In this document: piece after piece, positions 36,401 to 47,088 of the stretch
Position numbering within the stretch: position 1 is the stretch's first letter
Layout: each line of letters begins with the position of its first letter
NCBI GenBank assembly: GCA_947627255.1
Contig: CANQVI010000005.1
Span: 1 to 55,668, forward strand
From: an uncultured Clostridia bacterium
GTDB lineage: Bacteria > Bacillota > Clostridia > TANB77 > CAG-465
Length of the DNA: 55,668 bases
Direction of reading: 5' to 3'
Made by a program: the position numbers and the translations under genes
Notes under the pieces: model-generated
Seen by the model: the letters and a program-made list of their open reading frames with translations, nothing else
What the model was told of the DNA's origin: nothing
Database searches by the model: none

Positions 36401-36858
36401 TTTATTAATATCTATATTATCTGAAACACTAATACTAAATTCTTCACCTTTATATCTAGCATTAGGAAACATTTTAACAAGTAATGAATCTATAGTTGTA
36501 ACTACAATTATTCTTTTGCCACTTAATATTTTTTCTATTGCATACATTCTTTGATTTGCTATATCTTTACTTTCAGCTTCTATATCATAATATTGTAAAG
36601 CTCTGGCTGGTAAATATACAATTTCTATATCTGAGGCATAAAATTTTAAATCTTGTATTATCTTATTTACTTGAAATATATTGCTACAAACTACAAGAGA
36701 ACTTTTATTAGTATTTTGTGTAATTCCGTAAAGCATCCAAGCCTTACTGCTATCAGTAAGGCCTACTATGCTTAATTTACTATTTTCATCTTTACTCAAT
36801 TTTTTTACAAGTGAAGCATAATTACTACTACTTGCTAAAGTTTTAATAAGTGGATTCA

Positions 36859-36859
<1 letters not shown>
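33434..36859 (-). CDS. mfd: Transcription-repair coupling factor
   Basis: Mfd removes stalled RNA polymerase and recruits UvrA. The 1141-residue length is normal. The UvrB-homology part carries GQFAVRGGIIDLF; the RNA polymerase-interacting domain carries VGDYVVHENHGIGIYRGIE; the translocase has LLCGDVGYGKTELALRAA (Walker A), LLIIDEEHRFG (DEEH box), LSMTATPIPRTLHMS and QIRGRVGRSNRLAYAY (motif VI). The TRCF domain is at the C-terminus. Its start overlaps the ligA stop by one base, showing tight coupling. The excision partner uvrA is about 5 kb away in this window. Confidence 0.97.
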
Positions 36860-38943
<2,084 letters not shown>

Positions 38944-38958
38944 CTTTGTACTATATAT

Positions 38959-38987
38959 ATTTTACTACACACTCCTATTTATTTCAA
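38959..38987 (-). promoter_or_regulatory. Promoter of the ligA operon
   Basis: TTGAAA (38982-38987), 17 bases, TAAAAT (38959-38964) on the minus strand, 70 bases before the ligA start. Confidence 0.6.
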
Positions 38988-39018
38988 GAAATGTTAATAT
39001 AAATCATACTCTAAATTT

Positions 39019-39786
39019 CTACATATTTTCTAGGTAATTTACCCTTTCAAATTTATATATTGGTACAACTTTTCTTTTATGTTTAGAGTTATTATATCTT
39101 TTTATAATTTCATTTTGTGCATTTTCATCTGTAGAGCCATTTTCAACCATTTCAGATATTTGTGAATATTTTATTCCCATTTTTTCTTCATCAGTCATTT
39201 TTCCAAGACCATCATTTGGAGCTTTAGATAATATTTTTTCTGGTACACCTAAATATCTGCCTATTTCTAACACTTCATCTACTGTAAAATTTCCAATAGG
39301 GTTAAAATCTGAGCTATTATCTCCCCATTTAGTTGTATATCCTACCATTGCTTCACATAGATTTCCTGTACCTATAACAAGATAATTATGTGTTTGTGCA
39401 ATAGCATATAATGTTGTCATTCTAAGTCTAGGTTTTATATTTATATATGCTTCATTAGTCATTGGATATTCACTTAATTTATTTTCAATTTCTTTTACCA
39501 TTATTTCATATGTACCTGTTAAATTTACATTTATAAGTCTAACGCCAAATGTATCTGCTACTAGTTTAGCATCATTATAATCTTCTTCTAAAGATTGACA
39601 AGGCATTGAAACTGTTAAAACATTTTCTTTTCCTAATGCTTTTGTTGCCATAGCAATAACTGTAGCTGAATCTTTTCCACCACTATTTCCAACTACAACA
39701 CCTTTTGCATTAGCATTTTTTACATATTCTCCAATCCATTTAATTGCATTATTTGCCTCTTTATATAATAATTGTTTCTCTAACAT
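39019..39786 (-). CDS. nadE: NH3-dependent NAD+ synthetase
   Basis: NadE amidates deamido-NAD to NAD+. The 255-residue protein has VVGNSGGKDSATVIAMA (ATP pyrophosphatase loop SGGxDS), GTGNLCEAMVGYTTKWGDN and NPIGNFTVDEV, all conserved. There is no glutaminase domain, so it uses free ammonia. It follows nadD by 12 bases, making a two-gene unit for the last steps of NAD synthesis. GGGGG supports the start. Confidence 0.95.
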   Translation of the reverse strand: MLEKQLLYKEANNAIKWIGEYVKNANAKGVVVGNSGGKDSATVIAMATKALGKENVLTVSMPCQSLEEDYNDAKLVADTFGVRLINVNLTGTYEIMVKEIENKLSEYPMTNEAYINIKPRLRMTTLYAIAQTHNYLVIGTGNLCEAMVGYTTKWGDNSSDFNPIGNFTVDEVLEIGRYLGVPEKILSKAPNDGLGKMTDEEKMGIKYSQISEMVENGSTDENAQNEIIKRYNNSKHKRKVVPIYKFERVNYLENM

Positions 39787-39798
39787 ATATTTTCCCCC

Positions 39799-40407
39799 TT
39801 ATTCAAATAGATTATTCTCTTTCATATAATTTACTACTTCATCTGGTGTAAGATATCTAATACTCTTTCCCTCTTTAATTTTATTCCTTACAAAAGTAGA
39901 ACTTAAATTACTTCTAACATTATTTTTTACTTTTATAAATGAATCTTTATGTGCTTTTAAGAAATCATTTGACTGTATTATCTTATCCATATCATCTTCA
40001 TCTCTTTCAAGTACAAGTATTTTAAATTTTGTAACTAGTTCCTCTACTTTTTTCCATGAATCTAATTGCTTTAAATTATCACTTCCTATGGTAAATAAAA
40101 TATCATATTGTGGATACTTGTCTTTTAAAATTAGTAATGTTTCTATTGTATATAATGGTCTTTTACTGTCAAGTTCAATTCTTGAAAGCTCAAAATTTGG
40201 ATTTTTATCTATTACAAGTTTTAACATATTATATCTATGTTCATTACCAAGTAAATTTTCTTTTTCATACAGATTATTTACTGGTACAAAAACAACTTTT
40301 TCTACTTCTTCATATTCATTTACTATTTGCTCTGCAAGTGAAAAGTGAGAATTTAAAGGTGGATTAAAAGAGCCACCAAATACTACAATTTTTCTTTTTT
40401 TGTCCAT
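39799..40407 (-). CDS. nadD: Nicotinate-nucleotide adenylyltransferase
   Basis: NadD adenylates nicotinate mononucleotide. The 202-residue product has VVFGGSFNPPLNSHFSLAEQ at the N-terminus and SSTFVRNKIKEG near the C-terminus, the ISSTxxR motif. The first histidine of the HxxH nucleotidyltransferase motif, normally in the form PPHxGH, is leucine here (PPLNSH), while the second is kept. Context with nadE 12 bases downstream supports NadD over related adenylyltransferases. GGGAG sets the start at 40407; the ATG at 40434 has none. Confidence 0.85.
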   Translation of the reverse strand: MDKKRKIVVFGGSFNPPLNSHFSLAEQIVNEYEEVEKVVFVPVNNLYEKENLLGNEHRYNMLKLVIDKNPNFELSRIELDSKRPLYTIETLLILKDKYPQYDILFTIGSDNLKQLDSWKKVEELVTKFKILVLERDEDDMDKIIQSNDFLKAHKDSFIKVKNNVRSNLSSTFVRNKIKEGKSIRYLTPDEVVNYMKENNLFE

Positions 40408-40465
40408 ATTTTTCTCCCTTACATCATTATACAAATAATATAATATTTATATAATTTTTTCAAGA

Positions 40466-40490
40466 AAAAAAGAGAGTTTTACTCTCTTTT
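40466..40490 (-). terminator. Terminator after the SDR gene
   Basis: AAAAGAGAGT (40468-40477) pairs with ACTCTCTTTT (40481-40490) around TTT; T residues follow on the minus strand. Confidence 0.8.
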
Positions 40491-40492
40491 AA

Positions 40493-41317
40493 TTATTTAT
40501 TTAACATTTTGGTATCGTCGTTAAAGAAATCTCTTTTATTAAATCCAGCTGTCATAAAACGCCATGCTGCTTTTCTATTTGTTAACCATTCTATTTTTGC
40601 ATCATTTTTATCGTTATTAATCATACCATTTACTAAAAAGTTTGCAACAACATCTGGATAATCTCCTAAAATGTTATATACTTTTTTAGTTTTTTCTGAT
40701 AAATTTATTTTTTCTTTATCTCCTAGTGCAGTTTTAATAAAATCTGTTATCATTATTCCTGGACTTAATCTTCCAATAATAACCCCTGTATTTCTTTCTT
40801 CACTTTCTTTTGCTAGTGCTTCTGTAAAATATGTTACAGCCCTTTTACTTGTACCATATATAGAAAGTCCAAGCATTTTAGCATCATTACTACCATAGCC
40901 TTCAATATTGTATATTGCACCACTATGATTTTTCTCCATTTCTTGCATTACAAGTCTAGAAGCCATTATTGTACCTTTTAAATCTACATCTAATACCATG
41001 TTTATTTCGTCTTCTGTAAGCTCCCATATTGCCTTTTCAGGCTGATTAACACCAGCATTATTAATCCAGATATCTATACTTTTATATTCATCTACAGCAA
41101 ATTTAATTAAAGCTGCTATATCTTCGCTATTTGTAACATTACAAGTAGTACAACTTACTTTAGATTCACTTTCTATAGTATCTAGTTCTGATTTTGCTTT
41201 TTGAACATTTTCAAGTTTTAAATCGCTTATTACAACATTAAAATTATTCTTTTTAAATAATTTTGCCATTTCAAATCCTAGTCCTCTAGCACTACCAGTT
41301 ATAACTACAGTTTTCAT
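40493..41317 (-). CDS. Short-chain dehydrogenase/reductase
   Basis: The 274-residue protein has VVITGSARGLGFEMAKLF (the TGxxxGxG cofactor loop), DIWINNAGVNQPEKAIW (NNAG) and YGTSKRAVTYFTEAL, in which the catalytic tyrosine and lysine of YxxxK appear as YGTSK. Serine before it is in EGYGSND. The fold is NAD(P)-dependent; the acidic residue after strand 2 (ISDLKLE) favours NAD. The substrate is unknown. The ATG at 41317 has GAGGGGTGG upstream. It follows the DUF362 gene by 18 bases. Confidence 0.85.
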   Translation of the reverse strand: MKTVVITGSARGLGFEMAKLFKKNNFNVVISDLKLENVQKAKSELDTIESESKVSCTTCNVTNSEDIAALIKFAVDEYKSIDIWINNAGVNQPEKAIWELTEDEINMVLDVDLKGTIMASRLVMQEMEKNHSGAIYNIEGYGSNDAKMLGLSIYGTSKRAVTYFTEALAKESEERNTGVIIGRLSPGIMITDFIKTALGDKEKINLSEKTKKVYNILGDYPDVVANFLVNGMINNDKNDAKIEWLTNRKAAWRFMTAGFNKRDFFNDDTKMLNK

Positions 41318-41335
41318 AAAATCCACCCCTCAAAT

Positions 41336-42220
41336 TTATTTAATTTCTATTAAATCATATTCACGAGTTCCAAATCCAAGCTCTGAAGCTGATTCAATAG
41401 TATGAACACCATGTCTAGATTCAATTCTTTCAATTAATTTTTCTTTTCCTGGATCGTTTGAATTATATACTAAATCTAAACATGCTTGATCTATAGCTAT
41501 TGGATCTGTACTTGCTAAAACACCTATATCTTGCATACATGGTGCAGAAGCATTTCCATCACAATCACAATCAACTGAAAGATTTTTCATTACGTTAATA
41601 AATACCATATTGCCTTTAAAGTAATCTACTACACTTTTAGCTGCATCTGCCATTGACTCTAAAAACTTATCTTGTAATGGTATATTATTCCATAGTTTAT
41701 TTTGGTCATCTGCTGCTTCTGCAGTATGAATTACAGTTTTTCCGGCTGATGAAGCACAACCTATAGATAGTTGTTTAAGTGCTCCACCATATCCACCCAT
41801 TGCGTGACCTTTAAAATGTGATAATACTAGCATTGAATCATAGTTTGCCATATTTTTTCCTACATAATTCTTCTTTATTACTTTACCATCCGGAATTTCA
41901 AGTACCATATCTGGTCCTTCTGCGTCCATTAAATCAAAAGGAAAATATTTGTCCCATTCATGCTCTTTTATTAATTTTAAATGTCTATCTGTATAGTTTC
42001 TTGCTCCTTCATAAGCAGTGTTACATTCTACTACTGTACCATTTACATGGTTTATAACGTCCTTTACAAAATCAGCTCTTAAATAATTCTTATTTCCTTT
42101 TTCTCCAGAGTGCATTTTTACCGCAACTCTTCCTTCCAATTTTTTTCCGACTGCCTCATATGCTTTAATAATAGTTTCTGGAGTTATATCCTTAATAAAA
42201 TAAACTTTTGCTTTTTCCAT
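41336..42220 (-). CDS. DUF362 family protein
   Basis: A 294-residue protein with RVAVKMHSGEKGN, GTVVECNTAYEGAR, LSHFKGHAMGGYGGALKQL and ASTDPIAIDQACLDLV, all features of DUF362, a family of uncharacterised proteins often annotated as Fe-S centre proteins. The cysteines in DCDCDGNASAPC may bind a cluster, but no ferredoxin-like CxxCxxC array is seen. No enzymatic role is established. AAGGGTGA supports the ATG at 42220. The SDR gene follows by 18 bases, suggesting a redox pair. Confidence 0.82.
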   Translation of the reverse strand: MEKAKVYFIKDITPETIIKAYEAVGKKLEGRVAVKMHSGEKGNKNYLRADFVKDVINHVNGTVVECNTAYEGARNYTDRHLKLIKEHEWDKYFPFDLMDAEGPDMVLEIPDGKVIKKNYVGKNMANYDSMLVLSHFKGHAMGGYGGALKQLSIGCASSAGKTVIHTAEAADDQNKLWNNIPLQDKFLESMADAAKSVVDYFKGNMVFINVMKNLSVDCDCDGNASAPCMQDIGVLASTDPIAIDQACLDLVYNSNDPGKEKLIERIESRHGVHTIESASELGFGTREYDLIEIK

Positions 42221-42278
42221 GCAATTCACCCTTTCATCTAGAATATATTTTATCATATTTATTTTTTATATACAATAA

Positions 42279-43136
42279 TTAATTTTTTAGTATTTTTTCA
42301 GCCATCATATATTTATTTGTTATATGATATCCTGCATATCCATACATTTTATCTAGCCCAGTATAAGTATAACCCAAATGACCATATTTCATTCCAATAT
42401 CTTTTAAATATCTAGTTCCTATACGTACCATATTTGATGCAATTTTTCTATGTCTATATTTAGTTTTTGTAGTAGTACATCCTACACTTCCTGTATCTTT
42501 TTTCTCCAATTGCACACTAACTATTAAAGTTCCACATACTTCATTATTATCTAAAGCAATAAGTACCTTTTGGTTTGTAGAATTATCATATAATGAAGTA
42601 TTCATATAATATTTAGTAAATTTTTCTTCTGCATCATTTACACATCTTTCTATTTCACTTAAATCATTAATAGTTGCAAATCTATAATAAATTCCGTCGA
42701 TTTTATCGCCTACATTTTCAGTATATGTTATATTTTTAAGCTCTAAATCCATATCAAAACACTCATCAGTTCCCCATGAATGCTTATATCCACGTTTTTG
42801 AAAAAATTCTACATTATTATCTATAATTGGAACTCCTGGCATTAAATAATCAAAACCTTCGCCTAAATTTATCTTATTGTATCCTTCTTTTAAAACTAAT
42901 TCTTCTGATTCTTTTAAAAGTTTTGAGCCAATTCCTTTATTTCTATATTCTTCATCTACACAAAGCATTAAAATAGTAGATTTATTTATTACAGATACAC
43001 CTATTAATTTACCATTTTCATTTCTTTTTTCAATAACTTTATTATCTTTATTACTTAAAATACTAATTTCTGTATCCTTAGCTCTTATATTAAATTTAAA
43101 ATTTGATTTATATATATCATATAATTCCTCTAACAT
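42279..43136 (-). CDS. Tandem GNAT acetyltransferase
   Basis: The 285-residue protein contains two GNAT-like halves. Residues 20-130 hold VDEEYRNKGIGSKLLKESEE, the acetyl-CoA motif A with R/QxxGxG/A, and FFQKRGYK as motif B. Residues 150-285 are a second half with CGTLIVSVQL and KTKYRHRKIASNMVRIGTRY, where the loop is RHRKIA, less conserved. Substrates may be amines or peptides; none can be stated. TAGGTG precedes the start. It follows the flavodoxin after 27 bases. Confidence 0.8.
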   Translation of the reverse strand: MLEELYDIYKSNFKFNIRAKDTEISILSNKDNKVIEKRNENGKLIGVSVINKSTILMLCVDEEYRNKGIGSKLLKESEELVLKEGYNKINLGEGFDYLMPGVPIIDNNVEFFQKRGYKHSWGTDECFDMDLELKNITYTENVGDKIDGIYYRFATINDLSEIERCVNDAEEKFTKYYMNTSLYDNSTNQKVLIALDNNEVCGTLIVSVQLEKKDTGSVGCTTTKTKYRHRKIASNMVRIGTRYLKDIGMKYGHLGYTYTGLDKMYGYAGYHITNKYMMAEKILKN

Positions 43137-43163
43137 ATCACACCTACTTTTTATAAATTATTA

Positions 43164-43697
43164 TTATTGATTAATCCAATTTTCAACTTTAGCTTTACTT
43201 GTTTTTACCATACTTCCACGAATTTCCATACCTGGTAATATTTTTGCACCTTGACATATTCTTCTTATATCATTTTCACTTGAGCCAAGTCCACTTCCCT
43301 CATGTGTAGAGAAAAATTTTACAATTTTTCCTTGCCAATTTAATTTTTCAAGTTGAGTAAACATTGGCATTGGTAATGTTCCCCAGTATATTGGATAGCC
43401 TATATATATAACCTCGTAATCGTCTATATTTGGTAATGTTTTTAAAATAGCTGGTCTTTCATTGTTATTTTTTTCAGCTAAAGCTTCGTCACAACATTTT
43501 TTATATTCTGACGAATATGGAACTGCTCTATCTACTCTAAACAAATCTGCTCCTGTTATTTCTCTTATATACTCAGCAACAATCTCAGTATTTCCTTTAT
43601 CTACATATCCCACAGCATAATTTTCATCTGCTCTTGAAAAGTATATTACAATACTCTTTTTTTCTTTTACACTTTCTTTATTTGAAAATAATGACAT
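43164..43697 (-). CDS. Flavodoxin
   Basis: The 177-residue protein has VIYFSRADENYAVGYVDKGNTE (FMN phosphate loop region), EVIYIGYPIYWGTLP and FFSTHEGSGLGSSENDI, matching flavodoxins of the NADPH-quinone-reductase-like group found in anaerobes. It would carry electrons at low potential or act as a flavoenzyme. There is no membrane helix. GGAGG precedes the start. It is first in a likely run with the GNAT gene. Confidence 0.86.
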   Translation of the reverse strand: MSLFSNKESVKEKKSIVIYFSRADENYAVGYVDKGNTEIVAEYIREITGADLFRVDRAVPYSSEYKKCCDEALAEKNNNERPAILKTLPNIDDYEVIYIGYPIYWGTLPMPMFTQLEKLNWQGKIVKFFSTHEGSGLGSSENDIRRICQGAKILPGMEIRGSMVKTSKAKVENWINQ

Positions 43698-43752
43698 AAA
43701 AATACCTCCTATATATCTGTATTATATACAAAACCTATCATTTAATCAAGTT

Positions 43753-43783
43753 AAAAAAAAGGTCATACATTGTATGGCCTTTT
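43753..43783 (-). terminator. Terminator after the DHHW gene
   Basis: AAAAGGTCATAC (43757-43768) pairs with GTATGGCCTTTT (43772-43783), one U-G wobble, and eight T residues follow on the minus strand. Confidence 0.85.
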
Positions 43784-44876
43784 ATTTTAATATATTTTGA
43801 TTTAAAACAACTGTACTATATAAAAATAATACGTCTTGATTGTTGAAATCTATATAATTATCAAGTATTGTACTTGAAACATATCTTAAATCTACTAATG
43901 TGATTTTTTGATAGTTTTCAAGTAACAGTGGAGCTATACTACTTCCAAAAGAATCTCTAAATAAAAGTAATTCTTTTCCTTCTGGTCCATTAGGATTTTC
44001 TACAGTAATGATAGGTGTAGCACCAGATAAATATACATCATATTTATCTTGAGAATTTTTCCATTTTTCCATATTATATATTTCTTCATAGCTATTTTTT
44101 TCTAAATTATATGCTCTTGCATTATTTATGGTGTCATTTTTTAATATTGATATTTTATCTGGCATAACTTTCATTCCAAGTTGTCCGTAATATGCACCGT
44201 AAAAATCTCCTAACTCCTCTTTTTGATAATTTAAATTTGATGTATCATTTAAGTTCATATTTTCTTCTAATACTTTAACTACATCTTGTATGTTTTCCTG
44301 TTTCCAATGTAAATCTGTCATATAATAGTCATCTATATTTAAAGCATTAGAAATATCAATATAATTTGCTTTTTCTAAACTTTCTTTCATTATATTTTGT
44401 ACATCTTTTACATCTATTTTTAAATAATCTGAATTTAGATAGTAATTTTTATCTGGTATAATTGAATAATATATTTTCATATTTTCATTTAAATATTTAT
44501 CGCATACACTTTTTATTTTTTCTGCAGATTTCTTTACATTTTTACTATTTAATGGATATTCCATTTTGTATATCATACCATCTTTTAAAAATAGTCCATT
44601 AGTATCTTTTTGCATAAATATATAATTACTACAAAAAGATTTTATACTTCTAAATCCATCTCTAAAAATTATCTGATCTAAAGCATAGCTATCTAAATCT
44701 TCTGCTACTTTACCACTAGTTATATTTTCAAAATTAATATTTGGAAATTGTGCTAGTTTTCTTCTCTCAGAAGCAGATATAGTTTCATCTTTTTTCAATA
44801 TTGTTGCTATAAATACACCAAATAATATAACTACAAAGCTAATTGTTATTATTTTATTTTTTATTTTATCGCTCAT
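43782..44876 (-). CDS. DHHW/AlgJ-like extracellular protein
   Basis: The 364-residue protein has one N-terminal membrane helix (about residues 8-26) and a large extracellular domain. YYMTDLHWKQENIQDV resembles the DHHW motif (D-H-H-W here as DLHW), and LLLFRDSFGSSIAPLL resembles the SGNH-like nucleophile region of the AlgJ/AlgX group. Such proteins finish O-acylation of exopolysaccharides with an MBOAT partner, and an MBOAT gene lies 37 bases upstream. The enzymatic residues are inferred, not proven. It ends in a strong terminator, closing the unit begun by the DUF4358-like gene. Confidence 0.78.
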   Translation of the reverse strand: MSDKIKNKIITISFVVILFGVFIATILKKDETISASERRKLAQFPNINFENITSGKVAEDLDSYALDQIIFRDGFRSIKSFCSNYIFMQKDTNGLFLKDGMIYKMEYPLNSKNVKKSAEKIKSVCDKYLNENMKIYYSIIPDKNYYLNSDYLKIDVKDVQNIMKESLEKANYIDISNALNIDDYYMTDLHWKQENIQDVVKVLEENMNLNDTSNLNYQKEELGDFYGAYYGQLGMKVMPDKISILKNDTINNARAYNLEKNSYEEIYNMEKWKNSQDKYDVYLSGATPIITVENPNGPEGKELLLFRDSFGSSIAPLLLENYQKITLVDLRYVSSTILDNYIDFNNQDVLFLYSTVVLNQNILK

Positions 44877-44913
44877 TTTATTACCTCTTTTCTAACTTAT
44901 ATAATATTGATAA

Positions 44914-46305
44914 TTAAAACCTAAAATATAAAAATGGGTTAAACGAACCATCAACAATATATGAAGTTGAAATTAGAAGTAAAAGCACTAAATATATTGG
45001 TTCTAATACATTAGTAACTTTTTGTAATTTTTTTGAATTAAATATATTTTTTAATAATGGTGTAGCACCTATTATTCCTACTACTATTACACATAAATAG
45101 CTTTTTAAATAATATATACTTTCAGGTGATGTAATAGGAACATTACCTATTCCAACAAGTCCACCAATATTTGTTAATATTTGTGTTGTACTTTCACCAT
45201 TAAATATTATAAAGCTTATCATTACTAAAAGTAATACATATATATGTGCAAATATTTTAGGCATTTTTTCTATAATTTTACCTAAGAATAACTTTTCTAA
45301 TATTAAGAATATACCAAAATATAATCCCCATATAATAAAGTTCCAAGCAGCTCCATGCCACAAACCTGTAAGTAGCCATACAACCATTATATTTCTTAGC
45401 CATTTGATTTTAGATACTCTGTTTCCACCAAGTGGTATATACACATAATCTCTAAACCAACTACTTAATGATATATGCCATCTTCTCCAAAAATCTGTAA
45501 TACTCTTAGCAATATATGGATAGTTGAAGTTTTCTAAGAAATCAAAACCAAACATTTCTCCTAGTCCTATTGCCATATCCGAATAACCAGAAAAATCGAA
45601 ATAAATCTGAAGTGTAGCAGATATTCCATACATCCAATAGTATAATACACTCATTTCATTACTTCCTAAAAATTTATTTGCAAGTTCTCCTAAAACATTA
45701 GCAATAAGCACTTTTTTTCCAAGTCCTATTACAAATCTTCTAACTCCTAAAGCAAATTTTTCAAATGTATGTGACCTATTTTCTAATTGTTCTTCTATAG
45801 TTGTATATCTAACTATTGGCCCTGCAATTAATTGTGGAAATAATGATACATATGTTGCAAGTTTTAATATATTTTTTTGTACTTTAGCATTTCCTTTATA
45901 TACATCAACTAAATAACTTAACATTTGAAATGTATAAAAAGATATACCTATTGGTAAAGCTACATATATAAAGTCTATTTTATTTTTTAGCCATAAATTT
46001 ATATTTTGTATAATAAAGTTGGCATATTTAAAATATACTAATAATCCTACACTAATTACTACAGCTATAACTAAGAATAATTTTGAATATGTTGTCTTTT
46101 TATATTTATCTATCAAAATACCAAAAATATATGTAATTAAAATTGAAAAAGCCATTAAAATTACATATGTTGGCTCTCCAAAAAAGTAAAAAAGAAATGA
46201 TGCTATAAGTAGCACTATATTCTTACATTTTTTTGGAACAATATAATATATACCAAGTACGATTGGTAAAAAGTAAAACAAAAATGTAATACTAGAAAAT
46301 ACCAT
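44914..46305 (-). CDS. MBOAT family O-acyltransferase (AlgI/DltB-like)
   Basis: A 463-residue membrane protein with about ten hydrophobic helices. SFYTFQMLSYLVDVYKG, SITDFWRRWHISLSSWFRDY and LTGLWHGAAWNFIIWGLYFG are the MBOAT signatures; the histidine in GLWHGAAW is the presumed catalytic one. These enzymes move acyl groups across the membrane onto alginate, teichoic acid or other polymers. The DHHW-type partner follows, as in many O-acetylation loci. The acceptor is unknown; the upstream GT8 genes suggest a glycolipid or polysaccharide. GAGGTAGT precedes the start. Confidence 0.92.
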   Translation of the reverse strand: MVFSSITFLFYFLPIVLGIYYIVPKKCKNIVLLIASFLFYFFGEPTYVILMAFSILITYIFGILIDKYKKTTYSKLFLVIAVVISVGLLVYFKYANFIIQNINLWLKNKIDFIYVALPIGISFYTFQMLSYLVDVYKGNAKVQKNILKLATYVSLFPQLIAGPIVRYTTIEEQLENRSHTFEKFALGVRRFVIGLGKKVLIANVLGELANKFLGSNEMSVLYYWMYGISATLQIYFDFSGYSDMAIGLGEMFGFDFLENFNYPYIAKSITDFWRRWHISLSSWFRDYVYIPLGGNRVSKIKWLRNIMVVWLLTGLWHGAAWNFIIWGLYFGIFLILEKLFLGKIIEKMPKIFAHIYVLLLVMISFIIFNGESTTQILTNIGGLVGIGNVPITSPESIYYLKSYLCVIVVGIIGATPLLKNIFNSKKLQKVTNVLEPIYLVLLLLISTSYIVDGSFNPFLYFRF

Positions 46306-46338
46306 TTTACTACCTCACTAATTTTTTAAATAACAAAA

Positions 46339-46368
46339 TTGCCGACAAAATAGATATTTCGTCGGCAA
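46339..46368 (-). terminator. Terminator after the DUF4358-like gene
   Basis: TTGCCGAC (46339-46347 region) pairs with GTCGGCAA (46361-46368), with inner AAATA/TATTT extension, and a TTTTG tract on the minus strand. It may be partial, since the MBOAT gene follows. Confidence 0.6.
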
Positions 46369-46382
46369 AAAAATTCTCTATT

Positions 46383-46994
46383 TTATTCTGGTAATAGAAC
46401 TTTAACTTCATTATCTGTATCTGGTGGTAATTCTCCATCTTCAACATCTTTTTCATATTCTTGTTTAACTTCTCCAGCTAAACTTTTAAAGCTTTCATAT
46501 ACACCTTGAGCTTTTTCTTTTTCAGTCATTACAAGAAATACTATATTACCACTACTTGTAGCATAGACTTTTTCTGCAGACACACAAATCCATTTTCTTG
46601 GATTTATTCCGTCAAACATTGCTTTTGCAACTTCATCTGCATTTACACCATCTTTTACTTTAGCTATTACAAGAGAATATGCTTGTGAGCTTATCATTGG
46701 CTCTGATACTACAGCAAATTCTAATTTATCGCCATTTTCAAGCCCTGTAATAGATTTTACAGAAGCTTCATCTGTAAGATCTATTGGCATACTTGATATT
46801 GTGCCATAAAGTTCTACTGTATTCTTTTCATATACTTTATCTACAATTTCTACTAAATCTTCATTACTTTCAACTTTTGGTAAGTTTGTTTTATTATCTT
46901 TAGAGTTTGTACCTAACACTACAACTATTGCTACTACTGCAATAATTATAATAGCTAAAACTACTGTCATTACTATTTTTGTAGTTTTATTCAT
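46383..46994 (-). CDS. DUF4358-like membrane-anchored protein
   Basis: The 203-residue product has an N-terminal hydrophobic helix (residues 7-29) and an extracellular domain with LEFAVVSEPMISSQAYSLVI, AKVKDGVNADEVAKAM and SSGNIVFLVMTEKE, the sequence plan I associate with DUF4358, found beside MBOAT and DHHW genes in Firmicutes. GGAGGGGA sets the start at 46994; the ATG at 47069 is only a frame extension. Its location directly upstream of MBOAT supports a role in the acylation unit, but its function is unknown. Confidence 0.68.
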   Translation of the reverse strand: MNKTTKIVMTVVLAIIIIAVVAIVVVLGTNSKDNKTNLPKVESNEDLVEIVDKVYEKNTVELYGTISSMPIDLTDEASVKSITGLENGDKLEFAVVSEPMISSQAYSLVIAKVKDGVNADEVAKAMFDGINPRKWICVSAEKVYATSSGNIVFLVMTEKEKAQGVYESFKSLAGEVKQEYEKDVEDGELPPDTDNEVKVLLPE

Positions 46995-47062
46995 ACTACT
47001 ATCCCCTCCACTGATATTATATATGATATAAAAATTGTTGTCAACAAAATTTAGACGTATAA

Positions 47063-47088
47063 ATAGCAAGTAATGAGTTACTTGCTAT
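47063..47088 (-). terminator. Hairpin after the LPG-synthase-type gene
   Basis: ATAGCAAGTAA (47063-47073) pairs perfectly with TTACTTGCTAT (47078-47088) around TGAG, with a weak T tract on the minus strand. It ends or attenuates the GT8-acyltransferase transcript. Confidence 0.6.
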
